Assembly: GCF_038396785.1 (NCBI RefSeq)
Contig: NZ_CP151087.1
Span: 2,108,001 to 2,172,000 of the forward strand
Direction: 5' to 3'
Length of the DNA stretch: 64,000 nucleotides
Origin: Sphingobacterium thalpophilum
Lineage (GTDB): Bacteria; Bacteroidota; Bacteroidia; Sphingobacteriales; Sphingobacteriaceae
Shown here: positions 25,212 to 34,449 of the stretch, one piece after another
How positions within the stretch are numbered: the stretch's first letter is position 1
How the letters are laid out: each line of letters begins with the position of its first letter
Notes under the pieces: generated by a model
Told to the model about the DNA's origin: nothing
What the model saw: only the letters and a program-made list of their open reading frames with translations
Databases searched by the model: none
Position numbers and translations under genes: made by a program

Positions 25212-25658
25212 TTATTTATACGAATTGATTGATTTGGATACTTTCCAGTCATTACCCACACGCTCCAAAGTAACTAAATCTGTTTTGGTGAAGTTTTCAA
25301 ATTTCAACGTTACTTTAGCCACCATATAGTCTGCTGATTCTTCTAAAATGTCGGTGCTTACTGTACAGTTTAGCTTTTCGCCTTTTTGTTTTTTTAAGGA
25401 TTTAACCACTTCGCTACGGTTGTTATTTTGAGCATTGGAGGCTTGGATCTTTTGATTAAAATCTTCGGTAAATAACTGCTCTACTCCTGCTGACTCGCCC
25501 TCTGTTGTTACCGCAACATAGTGCTCTAAAGCGAAATCTGCTGTGGAAAGGTTAACATTTTCTTTTGTTGCTTTTGCTCCAGGTCCCTCAGCTGCCATAG
25601 CGAAAGTAGATACTGCGATTAGGGCTGCTGCTGCGAATGTTTTTACTAGCGTTTTCAT
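25212..25658 (-). CDS. secreted 148-aa repeat-family protein, copy 2
   Basis: 148 aa, nearly the same as copy 1. Differences include KENVN for KANIN, LFTEDF for LFAADF and ASNAQNNNR for AINAQSNSR. The signal peptide is unchanged. The leader and terminator are conserved, but the -7 box has become TAGTTTTT and the -33 element has changed, so expression may be weaker than copy 1. Confidence 0.75.
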   Translation of the reverse strand: MKTLVKTFAAAALIAVSTFAMAAEGPGAKATKENVNLSTADFALEHYVAVTTEGESAGVEQLFTEDFNQKIQASNAQNNNRSEVVKSLKKQKGEKLNCTVSTDILEESADYMVAKVTLKFENFTKTDLVTLERVGNDWKVSKSINSYK

Positions 25659-25934
25659 AATGTTTTTTTTATAGTGTTAGTTTTTTAGTTCTTATTTGTT
25701 GACTAAAAACTACGACACAATACGCCCCTAGCCTATCGGCTTTAGACTAACGATCGGGAAAACTCGGTGAATGGCGGGAATGGGGAGGTGAAAGTTCTCA
25801 TTCAAAATATCGCTTCAATTGAGCTATATTTAAATAGGGAATTACAAAAGTCAATGGAGCATAAAACGAAAGGTATATATTTAATAAGTCCTTACCTGCT
25901 CACCAATTGGACAATTAAATAATAAAAAAATATC

Positions 25935-26978
25935 ATGCGCAAAATAATAATCTTATTTACTTTCTTAGCCGTATCAGCCTTCCAACTTATTGGTAGCTGC
26001 TTTGCTCAAACCCGATATGTTGTGTTTGATCAAGACAAACTAACCGATTCATTGGACGGGCATTTATTCTGCAAAAGAACATATGCAGAAATCAGATCCG
26101 ACAGCACCAATTTCCCAGACTTAACTATTTATAACTTTCTGTTCAAAAAAAGCATAACTGATGATGATTCAAATCAAAAAGTATTTCAGAATTTTATAAG
26201 CTTTGAACGTGAAGGGAAAAGTTTACCCGTTGATATCTTAGTTACAATAACGCCGTTGACAAGGTCTAAATTTGAGCTAAAAAATATCTCGAAAGCCATT
26301 GTTAACAAGGATATAAACGTAATTTCTTTGGATAGCCTATTGCGAACCTCAGCAAAAGATATATTTTATGCGACTTATGCTCCTTTAGGTATTTTTTCAG
26401 AGACGCCATCACTCAATTTGAAGAGAACGGATTATAAAATCGTGATAAAGCGAAAAAATGAATATTTTTTAGTTGACAACGAGACCTTAACTGAATCCTA
26501 TTTTATTGGTAATGGCTATATGGAGCCTTATAGAACCAATGCAGCGGGAATATATCCGCAGAGTAAGAATTTTTCAAAACAAAATTATCTCTCCGCTGAA
26601 AAGTTAAATACGCTAAAAGGGGGAATAATAAAAGATACTACGATAAATTTAAATAATCAAGGTCGAACTATAGCTATAGATAAATTTTGGACAAATGAGC
26701 CTCACATTCCTTTTACAAAAAGTGCAGATTTAAATAAAGGTAATGATTGGTATGCAGTAGAAGGAGTTGGTGATTTTGAGTTCTATTGGGACAATGGTAT
26801 ATTAAATGGTAATTTTTTGGACTATTTCAAAAAAGCCAAGTTAAATTATATGCCCGATAAACAGCTCAATAGAAAACTGAACCTTTGGTATAAAACAAAG
26901 AAAATTAATGGAATACCACTCAAAGATTTTTTTAAAAACAAAGGTTTGGACAACACAAACTTGAAATCAATGTTATAG
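25935..26978 (+). CDS. secreted hypothetical protein
   Basis: 347 aa, not recognised. A signal peptide (IIILFTFLAVSAFQLIGSCFAQ) is evident and the mature part is probably a soluble periplasmic or surface domain. It has many aromatic and lysine residues and no enzyme motif I can name. It is the only plus-strand gene between paralogue copies 2 and 3, AT-rich compared with them, and has its own terminator at 27098. It may have been inserted between duplicated units. Confidence 0.6.
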   Translation: MRKIIILFTFLAVSAFQLIGSCFAQTRYVVFDQDKLTDSLDGHLFCKRTYAEIRSDSTNFPDLTIYNFLFKKSITDDDSNQKVFQNFISFEREGKSLPVDILVTITPLTRSKFELKNISKAIVNKDINVISLDSLLRTSAKDIFYATYAPLGIFSETPSLNLKRTDYKIVIKRKNEYFLVDNETLTESYFIGNGYMEPYRTNAAGIYPQSKNFSKQNYLSAEKLNTLKGGIIKDTTINLNNQGRTIAIDKFWTNEPHIPFTKSADLNKGNDWYAVEGVGDFEFYWDNGILNGNFLDYFKKAKLNYMPDKQLNRKLNLWYKTKKINGIPLKDFFKNKGLDNTNLKSML

Positions 26979-27097
26979 TTATCAATACCCAATGTTTCAT
27001 TGGCGTTATACATTGTAAATTCAATTATCTTAAAAACATTTGGTGAAGAAACGATAGGAAATATAAAAATTACTATACAAATAAAAGCTAAGATAAA

Positions 27098-27124
27098 GGG
27101 GCTGATGAAGAATCAGGCCCTTTT
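27098..27124 (+). terminator. terminator of the 25935 gene
   Basis: GGGGCTGAT (27098-27106) pairs with ATCAGGCCC (27112-27120) with one mismatch, followed by TTTT. Confidence 0.65.
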
Positions 27125-27129
27125 GACGT

Positions 27130-27158
27130 AAAAAAAGCCACATCTCACGACGTGGCCT
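27130..27158 (-). terminator. terminator of paralogue copy 3
   Basis: On the minus strand GCCACGTC (27156-27149) pairs with GATGTGGC (27144-27137), followed by seven Ts. It belongs to the same hairpin family as the other copies. Confidence 0.75.
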
Positions 27159-27225
27159 TAATAAACATATGATTCACTAGAGGTCTGTAGTCTGCCTGAG
27201 CTGACAAACCACTAGTTATTAGATA

Positions 27226-27672
27226 CTATTTATACGAATTGATCGATTTGGATACCTTCCAGTCATTGCCCACACGCTCCAAGGTAACTAAATCTGTTTT
27301 GGTGAAGTTTTCAAATTTCAACGTTACTTTAGCCACCATATAGTCTGCCGATTCCTCGATGATAGCTGTGCTTACTGTACAGTTTAGCTTTTCGCCTTTT
27401 TGCTTTTTCAAGGATTTAACCACTTCGCTACGGCTGTTAGACTGCGCATTGGAAGCTTGGATCTTTTGATTAAAATCTTCGGCGAATAACTGTTCCACCC
27501 CTGCTGATTCGCCCTTTGTGGTTACCGCAACATAGTGCTCTAAAGCGAAATCTGCTGTAGAAAGGTTAACGTTTGTTTTTGTTGCTTTTGCTCCTGGCCC
27601 TTCAGCTGCCATAGCGAATGTAGATACTGCGATTAGGGCTGCTGCTGCGAATGTTTTTACTAGCGTTTTCAT
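27226..27672 (-). CDS. secreted 148-aa repeat-family protein, copy 3
   Basis: 148 aa, same signal peptide and layout as copies 1 and 2. Distinguishing residues include KTNVN, TTKGES and STAIIEES. The -7 box TAGTTTTG is intact. It is adjacent to the end of the nos locus, but the conserved upstream block and own terminator show it is a separate unit. Confidence 0.75.
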   Translation of the reverse strand: MKTLVKTFAAAALIAVSTFAMAAEGPGAKATKTNVNLSTADFALEHYVAVTTKGESAGVEQLFAEDFNQKIQASNAQSNSRSEVVKSLKKQKGEKLNCTVSTAIIEESADYMVAKVTLKFENFTKTDLVTLERVGNDWKVSKSINSYK

Positions 27673-27824
27673 AATGTCTTTATTTTATAGTGTTAGTTCT
27701 GTTGTTCTTATTTGTTGACTCAAAACTACAACACAATAGGCCCTTAGCCTAAAGGCTTTAGACTAACGATCGGGAAAACTCGGCGAATAGCGGAAATAGG
27801 GAGGTGAATTTATTCTTCAAGAAA

Positions 27825-28166
27825 TCATTCTCGTTCCAATAGGCTCTTTCCCTCTTCGCTGATCCGATCGGGAGTCCAAATAGGATCCCAAACGAGCTCG
27901 ATAATTATTGCCCGCTGTGGAAATTGCTGTTGCAATGTTTTTTCAACGCCATGAACGATAGAGTCGCCCATCGGGCAATAGGATGAAGATAACGTCATGG
28001 TAACAACAATACGACTGGGATCGGTTAAATTAATATCATAAATTAAGCCCATATCTACGATGTTGATCCCCAATTCGGGATCCATCACAAGCATCAATAC
28101 CTGAACAGCTTTTAACTGATCGGAAGCCTCCGGTTTTGTTAGATCAATTTTCATGGTATCTTTCAT
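27825..28166 (-). CDS. DUF59/MIP18-family Fe-S assembly protein
   Basis: 113 aa. DUF59 signatures: VMDPELGINIVDMGLIYDI near the N-terminus, then VTMTLSSSYCPMGD with the conserved cysteine, and ELVWDPIWTPDRIS at the end. The family (SufT, PaaD, MIP18) helps load Fe-S clusters. As the last gene of the nos-associated operon, it may support maturation or repair of Fe-S proteins damaged by nitric oxide. Two possible ATGs (28166 and 28154) exist. Confidence 0.85.
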   Translation of the reverse strand: MKDTMKIDLTKPEASDQLKAVQVLMLVMDPELGINIVDMGLIYDINLTDPSRIVVTMTLSSSYCPMGDSIVHGVEKTLQQQFPQRAIIIELVWDPIWTPDRISEEGKSLLERE

Positions 28167-28191
28167 TAAATATATAGGCGAGGTGCGTAGT

Positions 28192-29454
28192 TTATTTACT
28201 TTTTCTTTGATGAAAAATTACTTTTCCGACATTGACAACATAAACAGCAGCAAGTGCTGCCCAAAGCCAGGCTGCACAGTATAATGCCCACCTGAATCGA
28301 CCGGCTACAGCAACCGCCATGACGACAAGCGCCACTAGGTAAAGATAATATTGTATAGAAAGTAATCGCTGACTATAAAGTTCCTTGGGCAAAGGTATTT
28401 TTTTGATGCCATTGAGATCTTTATAGCGCCAATTCCAGATCATAAAAGGCAGGGTCTTATAGGTCATCCCTAAAATAATACCCGTTAACCATCCAAAAAA
28501 CACCCATACGGCATATAAATTCACCCAATTACCAGACTCCTGCCGGACAACCATAGGTAAGGTGAGAAACGCGAACAATAAACTCAAAAAGGAAATGAAA
28601 CTATGTTTCATCGGAATATCCAGTACCTTACGCGCCCGGTGCACAAAACAATCCACGACAAAAACGGCCCAGCAAACTACTCCCAATAGCACTATTGCTC
28701 CAAAGGTAAGAGATCTTAATCCCACAGGATGGCTGTATCCGTCCAATAAAAAAAGTACCAATCCAAGGTTTATCAAAATGACCGAAACATAAAGCCACTT
28801 TGTTTTGGTGGATTGTCCCAAGAGAAACATCGGCAGCATCTTCGCTCCCGCTCCCAGGATCAACTGCAAAAACCAACCAACAATACCGACGTGGGCGTGT
28901 AGCTTTAGGATATCGAGGTGACTTTTTGTTAGAAAACCATGGGCTAAATTAATGGCAAGCAAAAGGCCTAAGGTGGTTGTAAAACAAAGCCAGAAGGCCG
29001 AGAACGTAAAATAAAGGCGTAGTTCAAATAGATGCTCCACATCTTTAGTCGTCATCCACAGCAAGTAGAAGTACAGGTAGGAGCTGAGCGTAATCAATAG
29101 CCCTCCAACGCACATGAGTAAACCGATCTTGAAATACCAGAAACTATAAATCAACACACAGGTTCCCGATGTCAATAGGATATAACTGAAAAATGCCAAT
29201 TTGGAAGAGCGAAGTGAACGTTCAAAAATAACCGGCACCAGCTGATACGCCGCTCCATAAATCACCATCGTGCCCCAACCTAGTGCTAGGCTATGGACGA
29301 TTGCCAGCACTTTTGGTTGAAAATGGTGCCCAAAGAGCTGCCCCCCGCTAAAAACCAAGAGGAAGCTGAACAGTAGAAAAAAAATGCCCGCAGTGATAAA
29401 AAACGGCAATACAGCATACGCTTCTGGGCTCTTATGAATAGCAATATGTGCCAT
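28192..29454 (-). CDS. NnrS/CcoN-like multi-pass membrane protein
   Basis: 420 aa, about 12 transmembrane helices. Histidines sit in helices: IVHSLALGWGTMVIYGAAYQ at about residues 53-72 and KLHAHVGIVGWFLQLILGAG near 182-201. These resemble haem-binding helices of NnrS and haem-copper oxidase subunit I-like proteins. No complete oxidase active-site set was recognised. NnrS-type proteins protect against nitric oxide. It lies one base after the DUF2249 protein gene, in the operon with the RIC repair protein, which supports a role in NO response or nos maturation. Confidence 0.7.
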   Translation of the reverse strand: MAHIAIHKSPEAYAVLPFFITAGIFFLLFSFLLVFSGGQLFGHHFQPKVLAIVHSLALGWGTMVIYGAAYQLVPVIFERSLRSSKLAFFSYILLTSGTCVLIYSFWYFKIGLLMCVGGLLITLSSYLYFYLLWMTTKDVEHLFELRLYFTFSAFWLCFTTTLGLLLAINLAHGFLTKSHLDILKLHAHVGIVGWFLQLILGAGAKMLPMFLLGQSTKTKWLYVSVILINLGLVLFLLDGYSHPVGLRSLTFGAIVLLGVVCWAVFVVDCFVHRARKVLDIPMKHSFISFLSLLFAFLTLPMVVRQESGNWVNLYAVWVFFGWLTGIILGMTYKTLPFMIWNWRYKDLNGIKKIPLPKELYSQRLLSIQYYLYLVALVVMAVAVAGRFRWALYCAAWLWAALAAVYVVNVGKVIFHQRKSK

Positions 29455-29455
29455 T

Positions 29456-30283
29456 TTATTTAACGGGGTAAATTAACAGATGGACATCTCCAGGATGTTG
29501 TTCATGGATGAAAATCCGATAAGAAAAATGATCCAGTTCTTCTAGTAAATGGAGCGGAACCTTCCGATGTTTTACATAGACAACCTCATCGGCTTTCAGT
29601 TGAGCAAAGGCCTCAAGAATTGATTCCATGGGCTGCGGCATAGGCAATGTCCTGACATCCAATGTAACAAGTTGAAGCGCGGAAAGTCGCGCTAATTTCT
29701 GCTCAAAAAGTCGTTTCGGCACAAATGAAATATGATCGCCCTCAGCAGGCTGAACGGACAGCACTGTATCTTTTTTATAAAAGTAACTTCTGAATTCGCC
29801 CTCCGCCCATTCGTGGCTATAGCTTGGCACTCCACGCTCCTCCATACGCCTAATCAATGGAATGGGGACAAATGAATTGCTGATGCAAAGAATCCCTCCT
29901 GCGACGAGTGAGCGATACAACTGAAAAATATCTTTTAATGGATCTTGCCCCATTTCCAATAGGGGTCTCACATCGAATACAACCGTCACTGCTGCATCAT
30001 CCATCCAACTTGGCCGCTCTGCTGCATCGAATGGATCATTGACTTTCTCAGCTCCATCTGACATCCAAATAAAGCCGAGCGGTACCAGCGCAGCACGAAA
30101 ATCTGCAACCGAACATCCGCCAATTTTTGCTGCTTCGCCTATGGAGACCCGAGGGGCCAGTATCCGACGCAACACCGGGATCCGGATCTTACGCAAGGGT
30201 TTGGCAATAGCTGCAATGGCTTCAATGCTTAAGTCATTATAGCTGATCAGTTCTGAAATCTTGGTATGCTGGTTTATCCGCAT
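29456..30283 (-). CDS. DUF1858/DUF2249 multi-domain protein
   Basis: 275 aa. The N-terminal 65 residues (KISELISYNDLSIEAIAAIA through IGGCSVADF) look like DUF1858. Two DUF2249-like segments follow (about 95-175 and 205-275) with DVRPLLEMGQDPL and LDVRTLPMPQPMESI. DUF2249 domains accompany nitric-oxide and copper-nitrogen enzymes, but their biochemical role is not settled. It is encoded between the RIC-type protein (14-bp gap) and the NnrS-like protein. Confidence 0.7.
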   Translation of the reverse strand: MRINQHTKISELISYNDLSIEAIAAIAKPLRKIRIPVLRRILAPRVSIGEAAKIGGCSVADFRAALVPLGFIWMSDGAEKVNDPFDAAERPSWMDDAAVTVVFDVRPLLEMGQDPLKDIFQLYRSLVAGGILCISNSFVPIPLIRRMEERGVPSYSHEWAEGEFRSYFYKKDTVLSVQPAEGDHISFVPKRLFEQKLARLSALQLVTLDVRTLPMPQPMESILEAFAQLKADEVVYVKHRKVPLHLLEELDHFSYRIFIHEQHPGDVHLLIYPVK

Positions 30284-30297
30284 GGCTTTTCTAGTTT

Positions 30298-31224
30298 TTA
30301 ATTCATTTGAACACCGTAGCTCGCGAGCAACTTTGGAAATAAAATATTATTCTCCAGGTGGATATGCTGCAAAAGATCGGATTCGAAAGATTCGATCTGT
30401 GAAAATAATGACGTGTAGGAATTGCAGGCATTGGCTGGCAATGTGTAATTTTGGGTAATTTTGCGCAACTGCTGAAGTTCCTTTCCTGAATCTTCGTGTT
30501 CGGAAATCAAAAATTGAATGAGCTGCTCTACCTGTTTGCTGGTCAATTCTTGTTCATTCTTGGTTGCCGGAAAGAGCTGCTTCTCCTCTTTATCCAAATG
30601 ATGGTAAAGGTCATCAAGAAAGGCATCGAGTTCTTTGGACAAGTTGACCAGCTCGGGATGCTGCTGTGCATGCACATCGGCCACTTTATGTGCAAGTTCC
30701 TGAATAATCGGTCCTTTTTCCCGGACATACCGATGATGAACATTCTTAATATAATCACTTAAAAAATCGATATCCCAATCTTTAAAATTTAGCGGTGGGC
30801 CGGCTATAGGAAGCTCTTCGGATTGGTTTAACCGTCTGCGCAATTCAATTTCATCGAGACCAACACTATGAGCGGCCTCCTTAAGCGTCTGCTTACCACC
30901 GCAACAAAAATCTACCCCAAGCTGTTTTAAAACTTCGGCCTTGCGGATATCCTTGGCAGCAATATGGCCAACGGTTTCCAGTGTTTCGCTTTCGAGCGGT
31001 TTGCCAAGGCGAACCTGCCAGTATTCGGGCCCCGATTCAAGATAATTCCAAATGAGATCCTTTCCACGTTCACCCAGCAACTGATAATAGAGCGGTTTAG
31101 GATCATGATCGTTTTTGATAATAAATGACTCGCCCGAATCCAGGGCATCGAAGTGATCAAATATGGTCGGGTGTTTAAGTCGAGGTTCTATATTGAAAAC
31201 CTCCAATAACGGTGATTTAATCAT
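30298..31224 (-). CDS. ric: RIC/ScdA-type di-iron repair protein with N-terminal DUF2249
   Basis: 308 aa in three parts. Residues 1-75 look like a DUF2249 domain (TIFDHFDALDSGESFIIKND, then HDPKPLYYQL). Next is the ScdA N-terminal domain with GVDFCCGGKQTL. The rest is a hemerythrin-like four-helix bundle with metal-ligand histidines (HHRYVREKG, YHHLDKEEKQLFP, SEHEDSG, HIHLENNILFP). Such proteins (YtfE, ScdA, RIC) repair iron centres damaged by nitric oxide. It lies 29 bp after nosY and fits an NO-stress role. Confidence 0.9.
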   Translation of the reverse strand: MIKSPLLEVFNIEPRLKHPTIFDHFDALDSGESFIIKNDHDPKPLYYQLLGERGKDLIWNYLESGPEYWQVRLGKPLESETLETVGHIAAKDIRKAEVLKQLGVDFCCGGKQTLKEAAHSVGLDEIELRRRLNQSEELPIAGPPLNFKDWDIDFLSDYIKNVHHRYVREKGPIIQELAHKVADVHAQQHPELVNLSKELDAFLDDLYHHLDKEEKQLFPATKNEQELTSKQVEQLIQFLISEHEDSGKELQQLRKITQNYTLPANACNSYTSLFSQIESFESDLLQHIHLENNILFPKLLASYGVQMN

Positions 31225-31253
31225 GATAATAGTATTAAATGGTCAATAAATTA

Positions 31254-32021
31254 TTATAAATCCTTTTTCTTAAAATAGCGAATAGATAGCCCTAGAGGAA
31301 TGAGGCACCAGAGCAACATGACCAACAGGGTGATCGCAATGCCGAATGTATTACCGAAGAAATCCCGAAATATCGCCCCTGTATAGCCCATCATCGCGGA
31401 TAGATCGACCTGTAATAAAATAAGGATGCGACAGATATCGATGGGATTGAGCATGGACAGTGCAACCATTCCATGTTCGATGGGATAATCCGCAAACTGA
31501 AATAGGATGAAAAGCACCAGTGCGTCAAAAAGCAGCGTGAAATAAAGCCAAAGCAAAATTGCCAATCCTATCCCCTTCGACTTATCTCTGATCAATACAG
31601 ATGTCCACATCGCGATCGAAACGAAAATCAAAGAAAGTAACAGTCCGCAACCGACCAAAGTAATTCCCGAAGAGCTAAATGCATAGATAAAAGTTGGTAT
31701 GCCAACGCCAATAAAAAAAGCTAAACTAAGTGCACCTGCCAGACCCACATACAGGCTGCCCCAAATGCTTTGCCGTTGCAAAGGCTGACTGACAAGGCAA
31801 TTGATAAACTCGGAACTCTGGTAGATATAGATGCCTGAAAAAATGATACTCATCAGCGGAACTACAAACAACACAATATTCAGTAGACTGAGTAATCCCT
31901 TTTCATAGTTGTCCTCCATGCTATAGACCGTCATGGAAAGTACAAAGAGTAATATGGTGTAGCATAAAATGGTCTTGTTGCGCAAGAGATCCACAAAAAC
32001 GTAGCGTATAATTTTATTCAT
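31254..32021 (-). CDS. nosY: NosY ABC transporter permease
   Basis: 255 aa with six membrane helices of the ABC-2 type. It includes the paired segments SEFINCLVSQPLQRQSIWGS and the typical final FKKKDL. It pairs with the NosF ATPase (7-bp gap) and works with NosD in assembly of the copper-sulfur centre of NosZ. Position and order, after nosD and nosF, match other Bacteroidota nos loci. Confidence 0.9.
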   Translation of the reverse strand: MNKIIRYVFVDLLRNKTILCYTILLFVLSMTVYSMEDNYEKGLLSLLNIVLFVVPLMSIIFSGIYIYQSSEFINCLVSQPLQRQSIWGSLYVGLAGALSLAFFIGVGIPTFIYAFSSSGITLVGCGLLLSLIFVSIAMWTSVLIRDKSKGIGLAILLWLYFTLLFDALVLFILFQFADYPIEHGMVALSMLNPIDICRILILLQVDLSAMMGYTGAIFRDFFGNTFGIAITLLVMLLWCLIPLGLSIRYFKKKDL

Positions 32022-32028
32022 CTTTTCT

Positions 32029-32742
32029 CTAATTAGACAGGTCGCGGTTCTGCATCAAATAAGCGATTGCTTTAGATAGCTTTTCAGTACCTGTATCTTC
32101 TTTTAATTGCTGCAAACTCTTATGAAACTTCAGCTCTCCTTCCTGCAGAAAGACAATCTGCGATACAAATTCATCGAGATCACTAAGCACATGGGAACTG
32201 ATGATGATCAGTTTACCGCGTCCGATTTCTTTTTTGATTTTATCCTTGAGAATTTCGGTAGACAGAGGATCCAGTCCTGCTGTAGGTTCATCCAGGATGA
32301 GTACTTTGGGGTCAAACATAAATGCGATACAGGCACTTACTTTTTGTCTTGTGCCACCGGAAAGCGTTTCCATCCGTTTTTCCAACAGCTTGTCCACGCC
32401 AAAAGCCTGATAAAGATCCGAATCCGCCTGGGGCTGTTTACGGATATCTTTGATCATATCCAGGACCTGTTTGATGGACATATTCTCAGGATATTGACCG
32501 ATCTGCGGCATATAGCCGATATGGTTCCGATAAGCCCATTGCTTTCCAATGTCCTGTCCTTCAAAAGTGATCCGTCCGGCACTCGGCATGACCATACCTA
32601 GGACAGACTTGATCAAAGTAGTCTTACCACTGCCATTGGGGCCAATTAAGGCAACGCATTCGCCGCCATTCAAGGTCAGATCAATGCCCTTTAATGCATT
32701 GAATTTTCCAAAGCTTTTCGTTAACTGCTGGATACTAATCAT
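32029..32742 (-). CDS. nosF: NosF ABC transporter ATPase
   Basis: 237 aa with the full ABC ATPase set: Walker A GPNGSGKTT, Q-loop MPQIGQYP, signature LSGGTRQKV, Walker B KVLILDEPTAGLDP and H-loop ISSHVLSDLDE. It powers the NosFY transporter. Its ATG overlaps the stop of nosD by four bases. Confidence 0.93.
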   Translation of the reverse strand: MISIQQLTKSFGKFNALKGIDLTLNGGECVALIGPNGSGKTTLIKSVLGMVMPSAGRITFEGQDIGKQWAYRNHIGYMPQIGQYPENMSIKQVLDMIKDIRKQPQADSDLYQAFGVDKLLEKRMETLSGGTRQKVSACIAFMFDPKVLILDEPTAGLDPLSTEILKDKIKKEIGRGKLIIISSHVLSDLDEFVSQIVFLQEGELKFHKSLQQLKEDTGTEKLSKAIAYLMQNRDLSN

Positions 32743-33989
32743 ACTTTTATTGATTTCATGCGAGGCTTATCGTCTTTAAGCCCCTCGGGTGTCAGACTTG
32801 GTAATAGCTTTTCAGTCCGGTCGAACAACATGGCCATAAAACTTCGAAAAAGTAACATCGCCGAAGGATAGCGCTCAACCATCATCGAGAATAGGCTAAC
32901 GGGACGAAAAGGGATATCCCCAAATCCGTCTTTGTCCAGATCGTATCCCTCGTATTTGTCCCAATAGTTATGCACAAAGCTGTTGAGTGTAAGGGTACCA
33001 TTGGTGGCAACATCAAAGGTATTCTGAAGAAAATTATTGTCTTTAAGCACATTGTCCATACAGCTCGACTGAATCTTGAGCCCCCATCCGTTGCTCTTAA
33101 AATTGTTATGTTCAATATGGATACGATTCGATCCTTCCATAAAAATACCCGTGGTATTGCGGCTAAACTGATTGTTGATGATCTGACTATCGGAAATATC
33201 TTTGAGCAACAATCCATAGGCGGCATCGCCCCAATTCTCTTCGAAATTATTGTTTTCCATATGGACATGCTTGGTATACATAACAGCTACACCTGCACCA
33301 TTGCTGCGAAAGGTGTTTGAGATGTAACTGTTCTCATGGGAAAACATAAAATGGAGACCATAGCGCAGATTTTTTTCAGAAAGATTGCCCTGTACTCGAG
33401 TATGGGTCACAAACTCAAGATAAATACCGTCCCTATGTCCAGACACTTCATTATTTTCAACACTTAAACTATCTGATTTCCAAGCATGAATACCATTACC
33501 AATCAGCTGCTCCGCTGTACCAAAAGCTTTGAGGATATTGCCCCGTATTTCAACGTTTGTAGCATTCTGCGCATAAATCCCGAAAAAATTGTCCACGAGC
33601 TCATTGTCAAAAATTTTGATATGCGCTGTATTGTAAATTTTAATACCGGCAATATCATTCATGGAAGAATGTCCCGAATGCTGTATTAAAAAGCCTTGAA
33701 CAGTAACCTGCGGTGATTTGATCGAGAGCGGTTCATATTTTTTCTCGCCGTCCAGCACAGGTTTTCCCAGGCCTTTCAGGAAAATTGCCTTATCAATAAC
33801 AATATTCCCCTCCTTATACACACCCGCCGCTACTAAAACGGTATCACCTGATTTCGCTTGTGCTAAGCCAGCCTTTATTGTTCTGACCGACTGCCCCTTT
33901 CCTACCTGGATGGTTGTCGCCGATACAGGCACGTTTACGAGCCAAAGACAAGCCATTGCACAGTACAACGCTAAAGCTAGATTCTTCAT
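32739..33989 (-). CDS. nosD: NosD copper-binding beta-helix protein
   Basis: 416 aa with a signal peptide (LALYCAMACLWLVNVPVSA). A right-handed parallel beta-helix follows, built of repeated NNxF/NxI turns such as HIKIFDNELVDNFFGIYAQN and SYISNTFRSNGAGVAVMYTK, typical of NosD/carbohydrate-binding CASH domains. NosD is periplasmic and takes part in building CuZ of NosZ with NosFY and NosL. It lies 10 bp after nosL. Confidence 0.93.
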   Translation of the reverse strand: MKNLALALYCAMACLWLVNVPVSATTIQVGKGQSVRTIKAGLAQAKSGDTVLVAAGVYKEGNIVIDKAIFLKGLGKPVLDGEKKYEPLSIKSPQVTVQGFLIQHSGHSSMNDIAGIKIYNTAHIKIFDNELVDNFFGIYAQNATNVEIRGNILKAFGTAEQLIGNGIHAWKSDSLSVENNEVSGHRDGIYLEFVTHTRVQGNLSEKNLRYGLHFMFSHENSYISNTFRSNGAGVAVMYTKHVHMENNNFEENWGDAAYGLLLKDISDSQIINNQFSRNTTGIFMEGSNRIHIEHNNFKSNGWGLKIQSSCMDNVLKDNNFLQNTFDVATNGTLTLNSFVHNYWDKYEGYDLDKDGFGDIPFRPVSLFSMMVERYPSAMLLFRSFMAMLFDRTEKLLPSLTPEGLKDDKPRMKSIKV

Positions 33990-33999
33990 TGTTATTCAT

Positions 34000-34449
34000 T
34001 TATTTCCACAGATCATTCCAGGTCATCACCGTGCCACCGATCTCTGCTTTGACCTTATCCAGTTCCACCCGTTTTTCAAATACAGCAACATTGCCTCGCA
34101 TTGGGCTTTTCAAGGCTTCACTTTTGAGATAATATGCACCTTCAGCCGGTACGAGCTTATGGCTAACATAATCCGGCAGGTAATAAACGGCAATCTCTTC
34201 TTTTTTGACCGAGTTCCCTTTGACAAAGGCGATCATACATTGTACGTCATCAAAATTAAAGACCCGTCCCTTTTTTGTCTGCAGCTGCGTACCAAAACGC
34301 GCGTCCGTTATTGTCATCTTACAGTGGGAACATTGCTCGCTACCGTATTTAATAGGCTTGGGTTTATTGTTGCCCTGACAGGCCTGCAAACTACATAGAA
34401 CCAGCAATATACTACTACAGATCAACGCAAATAATTTATAGTTTCTCAT
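34000..34449 (-). CDS. nosL: NosL copper chaperone lipoprotein
   Basis: 149 aa. The lipobox cysteine is near residue 24 (CSLQAC). The NosL copper-binding motif is seen as EQCSHCKM (C40, C43, M45), followed by GRVFNFDDVQCM and GNVAVFEKR. It supplies Cu(I) to apo-NosZ. Its start overlaps the end of the NosB-like gene by 14 bp. Confidence 0.92.
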   Translation of the reverse strand: MRNYKLFALICSSILLVLCSLQACQGNNKPKPIKYGSEQCSHCKMTITDARFGTQLQTKKGRVFNFDDVQCMIAFVKGNSVKKEEIAVYYLPDYVSHKLVPAEGAYYLKSEALKSPMRGNVAVFEKRVELDKVKAEIGGTVMTWNDLWK

